Assembly (NCBI GenBank): GCA_002361735.1
Contig: DETS01000073.1
Coordinates: 11,775 to 75,679 of the forward strand
Reading direction: 5' to 3'
DNA length: 63,905 nucleotides
Source: Lachnospiraceae bacterium UBA3282
Lineage (GTDB): Bacteria; Bacillota; Clostridia; Lachnospirales; Lachnospiraceae
Shown: piece by piece, positions 50,663-59,203 of the stretch
Layout: each line of letters starts with the position of its first letter
How positions within the stretch are numbered: the stretch's first letter is position 1
Made by a program: the position numbers and the translations under genes
Notes under the pieces: generated by a model
What the model saw: only the letters and a program-made list of their open reading frames with translations
Database searches by the model: none
Told to the model about the DNA's origin: nothing

Positions 50663-52297
50663 CTAATTCGGCTCAAAGTAACTGTTCGCAAAAGCAATGT
50701 TCGTCGCGTGATCCGCCACCCGTTCCAGCCCGGAAACGATATCGGAGAACAGGGCTCCTGCTTCGGGCGTACACTCGTTGCTCGAGAGCCGCTCGATGTG
50801 CTTTTGCTGTAATTCCTTCTCCTTCTCGTCGATGGCTTCCTCCAGATTCCTGATATCCTCCACGTGCTCCTCCGTGCTCTTGACAAACATTTCAAAGGAG
50901 AAGCGAAGCACCGTATTGACCATATCCATCATCTCGCCCAGTTCGCGCTGCGCCTCTTTGGAAAAGCCCACGCCGGTCTCCTCCCTGCGCACTGCCGCAT
51001 CCCCGATATTCTCCGCATGATCGCCGATACGCTCAATGTCGTTGACCACATGGAACAGCGCGCCGATACTCTTTAAGTCTTCAATCGGCAGGGTGGTCTG
51101 GTTGATCTTGACCAGATAGTTGGTGATGGCATGGCTGAGGAAGTCAATGTTTTTCTCCACCTCGTAAACCTCGTCGATCTCCTCCCTGTCAAGCGTGATC
51201 AGCGCATTCATGGCTCGGTTTAGATTCTCGGTCGCAAGGGAACCCATACGGTCGAGCTCCTTGATGACCTCCACCATTGCGGTAGCCGGATTTAAGACCA
51301 TCTTCTCACCGATGTATTTGAGCTGATAGCTGTCGCGATAACCAATCTTCTTGTCGTCGCCGGGCACCAGCACATAGGTTAACTTCACGATCTGTTTAAT
51401 AAACGGTATCATAATGATTACCTGGAATACCTTGATGAAAATGTGCGCAAAAGCAACTACGCGTCCCGCATCGCCATGCGCTATCAATTCGAGCCCGTTC
51501 ACGATTTCTTCCACCGCAAACAGGAAGATTATATAAACAATGATGGTACCGATAATATTGAAGATCAGATGGATCGCCGCCGCACGTTTTGCGTCCTTCT
51601 TACCGTTTAAGGAAGCGAGAAGTGCCGACGTACAGGCGCCGATATTGCAGCCTAAAATAATGAACATACCGATATCCAGACTCATCAGATTCTGATTGGC
51701 AAGCAGCACCATGATACTGACCGTCACCGAGGAACTCTGGATCACCGCCGTAAGAATCGTCCCCAACAGCACCGCCAGAATCGGCGAGCGCAGGGAGGCA
51801 AACATATGTAAGACCGCGGGCGAATCTTTCATCCCCGACATGGCTCCCGACATGGTGCTCAGCCCCATAAAGAGAACGCCGAAGCCGATGATGACTTCTC
51901 CCCAGCGGGAAATCTTCTGCTTCTTGACAAACATAATGATGAGAACGCCCACCAGCAGGATAACAGGCGCAGCCTTTTCCAGTTTCAGGGAAACGAGGAG
52001 GGCTGTCACCGTCGTACCGATGTTGGCGCCAAAGATTACACCGGCTGCCTGCGTAAGCGTCATCAGCCCGGAATTAACAAAGCTGACTACCATCACCGTA
52101 CAGGCTGAGGAAGATTGGATTGCCGCCGTAAAGAACACGCCCACCAAAATACCCATAAACCGATTTGTCGTAAGTCTCTCCAGAATACCTCTCAACCTGG
52201 CGCCTGCAACTTTCTCGATGCTGTCGCTCATGATACGCATACCGTATAAAAACAGCCCCAGACCGCCAGCCATGGAAAGAATGATTGTTGGATTCAT
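50663..52297 (-). CDS. Na/Pi cotransporter family protein with PhoU-like C-terminus
   Basis: 544 residues. The membrane half (about 1-310) has two inverted repeats with the QSSS motifs (FTAAIQSSSACTVMVVSFV and TAVIQSSSVTVSIMVLLAN) that define PF02690 transporters. The C-terminal 200 residues are helical and PhoU-like (NDIERIGDHAENIGDAAVRR, ERVADHATNIAFAN). It probably imports or exports phosphate with sodium, controlled by its PhoU-like part. It lies 100 bases downstream of ribF in the long minus-strand run. Confidence 0.93.
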   Translation of the reverse strand: MNPTIILSMAGGLGLFLYGMRIMSDSIEKVAGARLRGILERLTTNRFMGILVGVFFTAAIQSSSACTVMVVSFVNSGLMTLTQAAGVIFGANIGTTVTALLVSLKLEKAAPVILLVGVLIIMFVKKQKISRWGEVIIGFGVLFMGLSTMSGAMSGMKDSPAVLHMFASLRSPILAVLLGTILTAVIQSSSVTVSIMVLLANQNLMSLDIGMFIILGCNIGACTSALLASLNGKKDAKRAAAIHLIFNIIGTIIVYIIFLFAVEEIVNGLELIAHGDAGRVVAFAHIFIKVFQVIIMIPFIKQIVKLTYVLVPGDDKKIGYRDSYQLKYIGEKMVLNPATAMVEVIKELDRMGSLATENLNRAMNALITLDREEIDEVYEVEKNIDFLSHAITNYLVKINQTTLPIEDLKSIGALFHVVNDIERIGDHAENIGDAAVRREETGVGFSKEAQRELGEMMDMVNTVLRFSFEMFVKSTEEHVEDIRNLEEAIDEKEKELQQKHIERLSSNECTPEAGALFSDIVSGLERVADHATNIAFANSYFEPN

Positions 52298-52397
52298 CTC
52301 GTTTCAGATATCCTTCCTTTGTTCATCACAGATAAAAAGCTATACATTTCTATTTTATCGAAAATAGAGTTTCCTGACAAGCCCCCTGTTGAAAATA

Positions 52398-53336
52398 TCA
52401 CTTCGCCGCCTGATCCGCCCCCGTAAATTTTCTACCGGCTTCGATATCCGCCGCAATCTGGGTCTTTAGCGCCTCCACGGAGTCAAATTTGCGCTCCGGT
52501 CTGTGAAATCTTAAAAATTCCACAGTGATCGCTCTCCCGTAAAGATCGCCCGTAAAGTCGTAGAGATACGTCTCGATTCCCAGCCGGTTCTCATCACTCA
52601 CCGTCGGCTTACACCCTACGTTAGAGATTCCGCTGCAGACCCTGTCAGTGCCGTCGATGCACACGCGTGTATCATAGACGCCGTTTGGCGGAAGCAGCTT
52701 ATGCTCCTCCGGAAGGAGATTTGCCGTGGGCATTCCCAACGTGCGTCCCAGTTTCTTCCCGTGTTCTACGATCCCGCCAACGCTGTAAGGCTTTCCGAGC
52801 ATCCTGCGCACTTCCTCCATCCTGCCAAGACGGACCGCCTCCCTGACTCTGGTGGAACTGACTTCTTCCCCGTCGATCCGCACCTTTTCGATCAGCTCCG
52901 TGCGATAGCCGAAACGGTCCGCATAACGCGAAAGCAGGGTAAAATCTCCCGCTCCGCCCTTCCCAAACGAAAGATCCGGTCCGGCGCAGATATAGGACGC
53001 ATGCATCCGCTCCGCCAGCCAACATTCCACAAACGCCTCCGGCGCGGTAGCCGCCGTTTCTTTATTCAGGGGAAATTCGATCAGCACATCAATGCCCAGA
53101 GCCGCAAATGCCGCCCGCTTCTCCTCTTTGGTGGTCAATTCCTTCTCTTCTCCGCCAAAAAAAGCCGCCGCCTGAATGTCAAAGGTAAACACTGTGGCGA
53201 GCAGCCCCTGCTTTTTCTGCAAAAGGAGCTGCGAGAGGAGTTTTTGGTGTCCCAGATGGATGCCGTCGAATTTACCGATGGCCACGGCGGATTTTTCAGG
53301 CAGAACAAAGTCTGTCGTACCTTCTATGATTTTCAT
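52398..53336 (-). CDS. ribF: Bifunctional riboflavin kinase / FAD synthetase
   Basis: 312 residues. The N-terminal nucleotidyltransferase (AIGKFDGIHLGHQKLL, FVECWLAERMHASYICAG, SSTRVREAVRLG) makes FAD from FMN, and the C-terminal kinase (VEHGKKLGRTLGMPTANL, GIETYLYDFTGDLYG) makes FMN from riboflavin. The truB-ribF pair is the standard arrangement. Repeat copy C separates the two genes. Confidence 0.96.
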   Translation of the reverse strand: MKIIEGTTDFVLPEKSAVAIGKFDGIHLGHQKLLSQLLLQKKQGLLATVFTFDIQAAAFFGGEEKELTTKEEKRAAFAALGIDVLIEFPLNKETAATAPEAFVECWLAERMHASYICAGPDLSFGKGGAGDFTLLSRYADRFGYRTELIEKVRIDGEEVSSTRVREAVRLGRMEEVRRMLGKPYSVGGIVEHGKKLGRTLGMPTANLLPEEHKLLPPNGVYDTRVCIDGTDRVCSGISNVGCKPTVSDENRLGIETYLYDFTGDLYGRAITVEFLRFHRPERKFDSVEALKTQIAADIEAGRKFTGADQAAK

Positions 53337-53362
53337 GTGATCGTCCTTATTTATTGTTTAAT

Positions 53363-53408
53363 AATTGCGAAACGCTTCAAAGTTATTGAAATTGTACAAA
53401 TAACATAA
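53363..53408. repeat. 46-48 nt intercistronic repeat, copy C
   Basis: Plus-strand AATTGCGAAACGC, a 15-nt spacer, ATTGTACAAA and TAACATAA, between truB and ribF. Shares both conserved blocks with copies A and B, about 40 kb away. Confidence 0.75.
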
Positions 53409-53418
53409 GAAACTCTAT

Positions 53419-54333
53419 TTATTCTGACAGGAACATCTTAATAGGCTTTGCGTCACGTTCCTTGCTATGATATTGGTAGATGCCGTAAAACCGACCCGCT
53501 CCATCGTACATACGGATTTCCTCACCGTCCTCCAAAGAAATGCCTCGCATAAGCATCGCCTCAGGAATGCGGTTGCCGTTCTGCAAAAGCCGCACGGCAT
53601 TGTCACCCACTTTCACTACCCGCAGGTCAGGGAAGACCGCGTCAGGTGATATGATAACATCCGATATTTTATTTTCATCCCGCAGTTTTTCAAGCTCCGC
53701 CAACGTGAGGGCGTTGTCCACACCAAAGATACCGACCCGGCTTCTGGTAAGGCTCTCCATCACGCCTCCCACCGAAAGCCGCTCACCGATATCGTGACAG
53801 AGTGTACGGATATAGGTGCCTTTGGAACAGACCACGCGGAAACGCACAAGCGGCAGGGCAAGCTCTAAGATTTCCAATTCACCAATCGTCACCGGGCGGG
53901 GCTTGCGCTCCACTTCCCTGCCTGCTCTGGCAAGCTCATAGAGTTTCTTCCCGTTCACCTTAAGAGCGGAATACATGGGTGGAATCTGCTCGTATCCGCC
54001 CAGGAAATGCAGAATAGCTTCCCGCACCGTCTCCTCATTCAGTTTTGCGAGTACATCCTCGTCCGCTTTTGATAACACCTGTCCCGTCATATCCTGCGTG
54101 TCCGTGGTAAGACCCAGCCGCAGGACGGCGATATACTCCTTATCCCAGTCGGTAAGCAGATCACAGAGCTTCGTGCCCGAACCAAAACATACAGGGAGCA
54201 CGCCGACCGCCTCCGGGTCAAGTGTCCCTGTATGCCCTATTTTTTTCTGTTTACATATCCCTCGCAGCTTCGCCACCACATCGTGCGACGTATAGCCCGC
54301 TTCCTTGTATACATTCAGGATGCCGTTGTACAT
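53419..54333 (-). CDS. truB: tRNA pseudouridine(55) synthase
   Basis: 304 residues from the ATG at 54333 (AGGCAGGA upstream); a GTG at 54357 is rejected. Makes pseudouridine 55 in the T-loop of tRNAs. Catalytic segment KKIGHTGTLDPEAVGVLPVC contains the essential aspartate; NVYKEAGYTSHDVVAKLR, YSALKVNGKKLYELARAG and VVCSKGTYIRTLCHDIG follow. The C-terminal PUA-like region is present. In the order nrnA-truB-ribF. Confidence 0.96.
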   Translation of the reverse strand: MYNGILNVYKEAGYTSHDVVAKLRGICKQKKIGHTGTLDPEAVGVLPVCFGSGTKLCDLLTDWDKEYIAVLRLGLTTDTQDMTGQVLSKADEDVLAKLNEETVREAILHFLGGYEQIPPMYSALKVNGKKLYELARAGREVERKPRPVTIGELEILELALPLVRFRVVCSKGTYIRTLCHDIGERLSVGGVMESLTRSRVGIFGVDNALTLAELEKLRDENKISDVIISPDAVFPDLRVVKVGDNAVRLLQNGNRIPEAMLMRGISLEDGEEIRMYDGAGRFYGIYQYHSKERDAKPIKMFLSE

Positions 54334-54368
54334 AAATCCTGCCTCTTTCCGATACACCGCGTTAATTT

Positions 54369-54382
54369 ATAACACATGTTAT
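54369..54382. repeat. Palindromic site ATAACACATGTTAT
   Basis: Perfect 6-bp arms with a 2-bp centre, between nrnA and truB. Related to the sites at 39341-39356 and 55788-55803. Confidence 0.45.
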
Positions 54383-54400
54383 CTTCTTGGCTCGTTCCGC

Positions 54401-55369
54401 TTATTTCCCCTCTTGCAGGCTTGCCTGCTTGAGCTGGGCCTCGATCTCCTGCGACAGATTGTTGATGTTGTCGTGATAGGTGCCGTTCATCGTACAGCCT
54501 GCCGCCCGCACATGTCCGCCGCCGCCAAACTTGACAGCTACTTTAGACACATCTACCGTGCCGTTGGAGCGCAGGCTCACCTTGTATTCCAGCGTACCGA
54601 TCTCATACATGAAAATGGAACAGTCCACACCTTTGATGCCCTGCAGCTGATTGACAATGCCGTCCAGATCCTTCGGTCCCACACAATAAAACTCCATCAT
54701 GCGCCGGCTCACCATACTGACAATACAGCGGTTATCCATAAAGCGTACGCTCCCCAGGATCGCCCTGCCCATGATCTGCGACTGCAGATAGGTCTTCTCA
54801 TAATACGTTTTTTCAATAAGGCTTGAGAAATCAAATCCAAATTTAAGTAACTCCGAGGCAATCTCCATCGTCCGCGGAGACGTATTGGAAAACCGAAATA
54901 CCCCCGTATCGTGGGCAATCCCGAGATAAATCGCTTTTGCGATCTCCTCATCCACAAGAGAGTGATCCATTAACTCATAGAGCAGCTCCGCCGTAGAACT
55001 TTTCTCCGGCTCCACCACCCACTCATTTCCACAGCCCGTATTGCTGATATGGTGGTCAATGTTGATCCTTCTGCGCGCCCGTGCAAAGATGGGCTGCGCA
55101 TCGCCCAGCCGCTCCTCATTGCAATCCAGCGCAAAGAAAACATCATAGGTGATATCAGTATTAAATTCTGATTTAATATCTTTAACATCATCCAACACCT
55201 GAAAGACGGCAGGCGGCTCCTCCAAATAAACGTCGATCCGGGCTGCCGGAACCTCTTTTTTCAGATAACGGTAAAGCGCCATGACCGAGCAGACACAATC
55301 CCCATCGGGCCTTATGTGTCCGCTGATCGCTATGGTCTTTTCCCCCGTCAAATCATTGATTTTCTTCAT
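54401..55369 (-). CDS. nrnA: DHH-DHHA1 nanoRNase / pAp phosphatase
   Basis: 322 residues. The DHH domain shows SGHIRPDGDCVCSVMAL, FALDCNEERLGDA and the metal-binding NIDHHISNTGCG, followed by KAIYLGIAHDTGVFRFSNTS. The DHHA1 domain ends with KFGGGGHVRAAGCTMNG, which binds substrate. It degrades short RNA oligomers and 3'-phosphoadenosine-5'-phosphate. It overlaps rbfA by 17 bases, as is common in Firmicutes, so the two are translationally coupled. Confidence 0.94.
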   Translation of the reverse strand: MKKINDLTGEKTIAISGHIRPDGDCVCSVMALYRYLKKEVPAARIDVYLEEPPAVFQVLDDVKDIKSEFNTDITYDVFFALDCNEERLGDAQPIFARARRRINIDHHISNTGCGNEWVVEPEKSSTAELLYELMDHSLVDEEIAKAIYLGIAHDTGVFRFSNTSPRTMEIASELLKFGFDFSSLIEKTYYEKTYLQSQIMGRAILGSVRFMDNRCIVSMVSRRMMEFYCVGPKDLDGIVNQLQGIKGVDCSIFMYEIGTLEYKVSLRSNGTVDVSKVAVKFGGGGHVRAAGCTMNGTYHDNINNLSQEIEAQLKQASLQEGK

Positions 55370-55757
55370 CCTCGTTCCCCTTGCTTTCTCCGGCGACCTC
55401 CCTGTCGGAAGCTACCACCTCGTCGATTCGCTTCGACATACTCACCCCGTAAGCGATGGACTGATCCATGATAAAGGTGATCTGCGGTGTATTTCGCAGA
55501 TTGATGGTCCGTGCGAGCTGTCCGCGGATATAACCTTCTGCGCTTTTTAAGCCGGCAAGCGTATCCGTCTGCGCTTTCTCGTCCCCGAGCACACTGATCC
55601 ATGCCTTGCAGGTCTTTAAGTCGGGCGCTACCTCCACCGCCACCACTGAGGTCATGGGTGCGATCCGGGGATCTTTGATCTCTCCCCTGATGATCTGTGC
55701 CAGCACACGCTGTACTTCCCCGTTGATGCGGGTATTCTTGACACTGTTTTTACGCAT
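55353..55757 (-). CDS. rbfA: Ribosome-binding factor A
   Basis: 134 residues. Starts MRKNSVKNTRINGEVQRVLA and carries the KH-like segment VVAVEVAPDLKTCKAWISVL, then LRNTPQITFIMDQSIAYG. It assists late maturation of the 30S subunit and the 16S 5' end. An acidic tail of about 15 residues overlaps nrnA. Conserved place after infB. Confidence 0.96.
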   Translation of the reverse strand: MRKNSVKNTRINGEVQRVLAQIIRGEIKDPRIAPMTSVVAVEVAPDLKTCKAWISVLGDEKAQTDTLAGLKSAEGYIRGQLARTINLRNTPQITFIMDQSIAYGVSMSKRIDEVVASDREVAGESKGNEDEENQ

Positions 55758-55787
55758 CGCAGATCTTCCTTTCCTCTGCCTTTATTT

Positions 55788-55803
55788 AATAACATCTGAT
55801 ATT
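55788..55803. repeat. 16-bp imperfect palindrome AATAACATCTGATATT
   Basis: Between infB and rbfA; the exact reverse complement of the site at 39341-39356. Confidence 0.45.
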
Positions 55804-55807
55804 CATA

Positions 55808-58582
55808 TTAGCGGGGCACCTCGACCATGACGTAAGCCTCCACCACGTCGAGCTCCTCCATCTTATCAAAGCCCTCGAACACGAGGCCACACTCGAAGCC
55901 TGCCTTGACCTCTTTCACATCGTCCTTAAAGCGCTTGAGGGATGCAAGCTCACCCTCGTAGATCTGCTCGTCGCCTCTGTGAATCCGAATCTTACAGCCT
56001 CTCTGGAATTCGCCGTCGAGCACATAGGAACCTGCAATATTACCGATAGCGGACGCCTTGAAGATCTGTCTCACTTCCGCATGACCGATCACCTTCTCCT
56101 CATAAATCGGATCGAGCATACCCTTCATGGCAGCTTCAATATCGTCGATTGCCTGATAGATGACCTTATAGAGACGCACATCTACGCCCTCGCGCTCTGC
56201 TATCGTCTTAGCGGTTGCATCGGGTCTTACATTGAAACCGATGATGATCGCCGAAGATGCGGAAGCCAAAGACACGTCGGATTCGTTGATGGCGCCCACA
56301 CCGCCGTGGATACATTTCACCACCACTTCCTCGTTGGAAAGCTTCATCAGGCTCTGCTTTAACGCCTCCACGCTGCCCTGTACATCCGCTTTGACGATCA
56401 GATTGAGCTCCTTTAAGTTGCCCTCCTGGATCTGGTTGAACAAATCGTCTAAGGACATCTTTGTCTTCGTATCGGCAAGCATCTCCTCCTTATGCTGCGC
56501 CAGATAGGTATCCGCATAAGTTTTCGCGCTCTTGTCGTTCTCATGTACGATAAACACCTCACCGGCACTGGGTACATCGGAAAGACCGAGAATCTCTACC
56601 GGTGTGGAGGGTATCGCCTCCTTCACCCGCCTGCCCTTATCGTCGATCATTGCTCTCACTTTGCCGTGGCTTGCGCCTGCGGAGATAAAGTCTCCCACAT
56701 GAAGCGTACCTTTCTGCACCAAGACGGTCGCTACGGGACCTCTCCCCTTATCAAGCTGTGCTTCAATGACCAGACCGCGCGCATTCCTGTTGGGGTTTGC
56801 CTTTAGTTCCAAAATCTCCGCCGTGAGAAGAATCGTCTCCAGCAGATCCTCAATACCTTCTCCTGATTTCGCGGAAACGGGCACAAACTCCGTGGACCCG
56901 CCCCAATCTACCGGAATCAGCTCATATTCCGTCATCTCCTGCTTCACGCGGTCGATATTCGCGTTCGGTTTATCGATCTTATTGACGGCTACGATGATTT
57001 CAATGCCTGCCGCCTTCGCATGGTTGATCGCTTCCACGGTCTGCGGCATCACGCCGTCATCCGCCGCCACCACCAAAACGGCAATATCCGTAGAATTTGC
57101 TCCGCGCATACGCATAGCGGTAAATGCCTCGTGACCCGGCGTATCCAGGAACGTAATACTCTGCCCCTTCGCACTCACCGTATAGGCACCGATCGCCTGC
57201 GTGATGCCGCCCGCTTCTTTATCCGTTACGTTCGTCTTACGGATGGCGTCAAGCAGCGAAGTCTTACCATGGTCTACATGACCCATCACACAAATGACGG
57301 GCGGACGCGCTACCATGGTGGAGGTGTCTTCCTCCTCCTCGCGCAGAAGCTCCTCGATCACATCGACCTTGACTTCCTTCTCACAGATAATGTCATATTC
57401 AATGGCGATATTCTCCGCTTCCTCATAAGTGACATCGGAATTCAACGTCACGACCTGCCCCTGCAGGAACAGTTTTTTGATGATCGCCGAAGGCTGGATC
57501 TTCATCTTATCGGCCAGTTCCTTGATAGTCAGCGTCTCCGGAAGCGTGATCACCTTGATCTGCTCCTCCTTGGACTCCTCCGGCTTCTTCTCCGGTTTGA
57601 TAAAGCGGCCGGCCTTGTTGCGGTTCTTTACCGCCGCATTGTCGTCCTCATAGATGTGGTCCTTTTTCGACCTCTTATCCCTGTCCTGGTTAGCCCTGCG
57701 TTTCTCGTCATCCCTATGGTTCGGCGTATCTTTACCGGGCGCCGCGGCGACAAAGTCCTTTTGAACGTTATTTTTCCGAAATCGAGCGTCCTGCCCGCCA
57801 GCGCTTCTCTGAGGGCGGTCATTATTTCCGCCGCTCCTGCCAGGAGCGAAGGGAGCGCCGCCACCCCTGCGATCAGTCTGACCACCGTTATGATTTTGCC
57901 TGCCCTGGCTTTCAGGTCTGCGATTTTCTCCTGCACCGCCCGTTCTCTCCTGTCCGGCTGCCGGCTTGGTCCCGGCCGCCTCATTTCTGGCATTTTCCCG
58001 TTTCTCCTGCTGCCGCTGCTCAAGCCTTTTCTCCTCCTGCTGCCGTTGACGGACCTCGTAGGGCTCCGCCGTTACCGGGATCGGCTTCTGGGTGGGACGG
58101 ATGATCTTATGAGGTGCATTCTGCGGCTGCACGGGGCGTGCCCCGTTCGACATCGGCCTGTTTCCTCCCCTGTTTTGTCCGCCGCCCTGCGCCGGCCGCC
58201 CTCCCATCTTGGAGTTGTGGGGATTGCTCACGAAGATGATCCGTTTTTTCTTGGGCGCATCCGTCTTGGATTCCTGCTTGCCCTCTGCCTTTGTGTTCTC
58301 GGATTTAGGCGCTTCGGGCGCCTTCTCCGCCTGCGGTTTTTTCTCACTCGCAGCCGGCTTCTCCTCGGAAGACTTTTCTTCCTTTGCGGATGCCGCTTCC
58401 TTTGGCAGTGCAGCCGCACCCCCACCGGAACCAAACGCCTTGCGTACCAGCGCGATTGCCTCGTCCTCAATGGAACTCTGCGCCACCTTTACGTCATATC
58501 CTTTCGCCTGCAAAAAGTCGATCAACTCCTTGCTCTTTTTATCCAACTCTTTTGCCAGCTCATGTACTTTCATCTTCGCCAT
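55808..58582 (-). CDS. infB: Translation initiation factor IF-2
   Basis: 924 residues from the ATG at 58582 with GGAGG eight bases upstream (a GTG at 58597 is part of that site). The N-terminal IF2N domain (1-50) is followed by a long Lys/Glu/Arg/Gln/Gly-rich disordered region (about 55-340), a second IF2N domain (about 345-395), the G domain (GHVDHGKT at 434-441; DTPGHEAFTAMRMRGA; NKIDKPNA) and the beta-barrel and C-terminal fMet-tRNA-binding domains. Places initiator tRNA on the ribosome. The linker is longer and more repetitive than in Bacillus, as in many Clostridia. Confidence 0.97.
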   Translation of the reverse strand: MAKMKVHELAKELDKKSKELIDFLQAKGYDVKVAQSSIEDEAIALVRKAFGSGGGAAALPKEAASAKEEKSSEEKPAASEKKPQAEKAPEAPKSENTKAEGKQESKTDAPKKKRIIFVSNPHNSKMGGRPAQGGGQNRGGNRPMSNGARPVQPQNAPHKIIRPTQKPIPVTAEPYEVRQRQQEEKRLEQRQQEKRENARNEAAGTKPAAGQERTGGAGENRRPESQGRQNHNGGQTDRRGGGAPFAPGRSGGNNDRPQRSAGGQDARFRKNNVQKDFVAAAPGKDTPNHRDDEKRRANQDRDKRSKKDHIYEDDNAAVKNRNKAGRFIKPEKKPEESKEEQIKVITLPETLTIKELADKMKIQPSAIIKKLFLQGQVVTLNSDVTYEEAENIAIEYDIICEKEVKVDVIEELLREEEEDTSTMVARPPVICVMGHVDHGKTSLLDAIRKTNVTDKEAGGITQAIGAYTVSAKGQSITFLDTPGHEAFTAMRMRGANSTDIAVLVVAADDGVMPQTVEAINHAKAAGIEIIVAVNKIDKPNANIDRVKQEMTEYELIPVDWGGSTEFVPVSAKSGEGIEDLLETILLTAEILELKANPNRNARGLVIEAQLDKGRGPVATVLVQKGTLHVGDFISAGASHGKVRAMIDDKGRRVKEAIPSTPVEILGLSDVPSAGEVFIVHENDKSAKTYADTYLAQHKEEMLADTKTKMSLDDLFNQIQEGNLKELNLIVKADVQGSVEALKQSLMKLSNEEVVVKCIHGGVGAINESDVSLASASSAIIIGFNVRPDATAKTIAEREGVDVRLYKVIYQAIDDIEAAMKGMLDPIYEEKVIGHAEVRQIFKASAIGNIAGSYVLDGEFQRGCKIRIHRGDEQIYEGELASLKRFKDDVKEVKAGFECGLVFEGFDKMEELDVVEAYVMVEVPR

Positions 58583-58597
58583 ACTTACTACCTCCAC

Positions 58598-58921
58598 CTA
58601 TTTCGAGTCCGCCAAATGCTTCTGTATCGAATTTGCAAAGCCCTCGTCCGTCACCGCCAGGACCGATCTCTCCTCCCTGCCCATCGAATGTCCCAAGATT
58701 TCTTTCGTTCCATAGACAGCACAGGGAACCTCATAAAAATCACACATGTTATTATATTTCTTTCCGGTATTCTCCGACGCATCTTCCGCGATGATGACCA
58801 GGCACGCCTTACCGCATTTCACTGCCTGCTCCGTTGCAAATCCGCCACTGACAACGTTTCGGGAGCGTTCGGCGAGTCCCAGCATGGATAATACCTTATC
58901 CTTTCCCGGTATCTGCTTCAT
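58598..58921 (-). CDS. ylxQ: L7Ae-family RNA-binding protein, YlxQ-like
   Basis: 107 residues from the ATG at 58921, overlapping ylxR by 26 bases; longer in-frame starts would lie inside ylxR. Reads KVLSMLGLAERSRNVVSGGF, GKACLVIIAEDASENTGKKY and VPCAVYGTKEILGHSMGREE, the L7Ae/L30e/Gadd45 fold that recognises kink-turn RNA. Position between ylxR and infB is standard in Firmicutes. Confidence 0.92.
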   Translation of the reverse strand: MKQIPGKDKVLSMLGLAERSRNVVSGGFATEQAVKCGKACLVIIAEDASENTGKKYNNMCDFYEVPCAVYGTKEILGHSMGREERSVLAVTDEGFANSIQKHLADSK

Positions 58922-59186
58922 ACCCGCCCTCCTCAAACTCCTTCTCCAGCGTCTCGTATATTTCGTCCGGGATGCGCTGCTTAAAGGAACGATCCAGCCC
59001 TCTGTTCTTTCTGGCTTTTGCAAGGCACTCCCTCTGCTTGCACAGATAGGCGCCCCTGCCGTTCTTTCTTCCCGTCATATCCAGGAAAATCGGTCCCTCC
59101 GCGCTTCTTAACACGCGCATCATCTCTTTTTTATCTCTCATTTCCCCACAGCCCACACACTGTCGCAAGGATATTTTTTTTGCCAT
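58896..59186 (-). CDS. ylxR: YlxR-family (DUF448) RNA-binding protein
   Basis: 96 residues. Begins MAKKISLRQCVGCGEMRDKKEM, the DUF448 signature with CVGC, and continues DMTGRKNGRGAYLCKQREC. The family binds nucleic acid and is linked to ribosome or RNase P function in some species. It lies 17 bases after nusA and overlaps ylxQ, so the three are co-translated. Confidence 0.94.
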   Translation of the reverse strand: MAKKISLRQCVGCGEMRDKKEMMRVLRSAEGPIFLDMTGRKNGRGAYLCKQRECLAKARKNRGLDRSFKQRIPDEIYETLEKEFEEGGYEADTGKG

Positions 59187-59203
59187 ACCGCTCCTCTTTA
59201 CGC

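Noticed and set aside
50632..50895. An 88-residue N-terminal extension of the NlpC/P60 protein
   Set aside because: The extension is Arg/Ser-rich, overlaps the transporter gene out of frame, and a proper signal peptide starts at 50631.
57020..58891. A long plus-strand open frame of 623 codons opposite infB
   Set aside because: It is the antisense of the Lys/Arg/Gly-rich IF-2 linker; the translation is Leu/Arg/His-rich without any domain, and infB is certain on the other strand.
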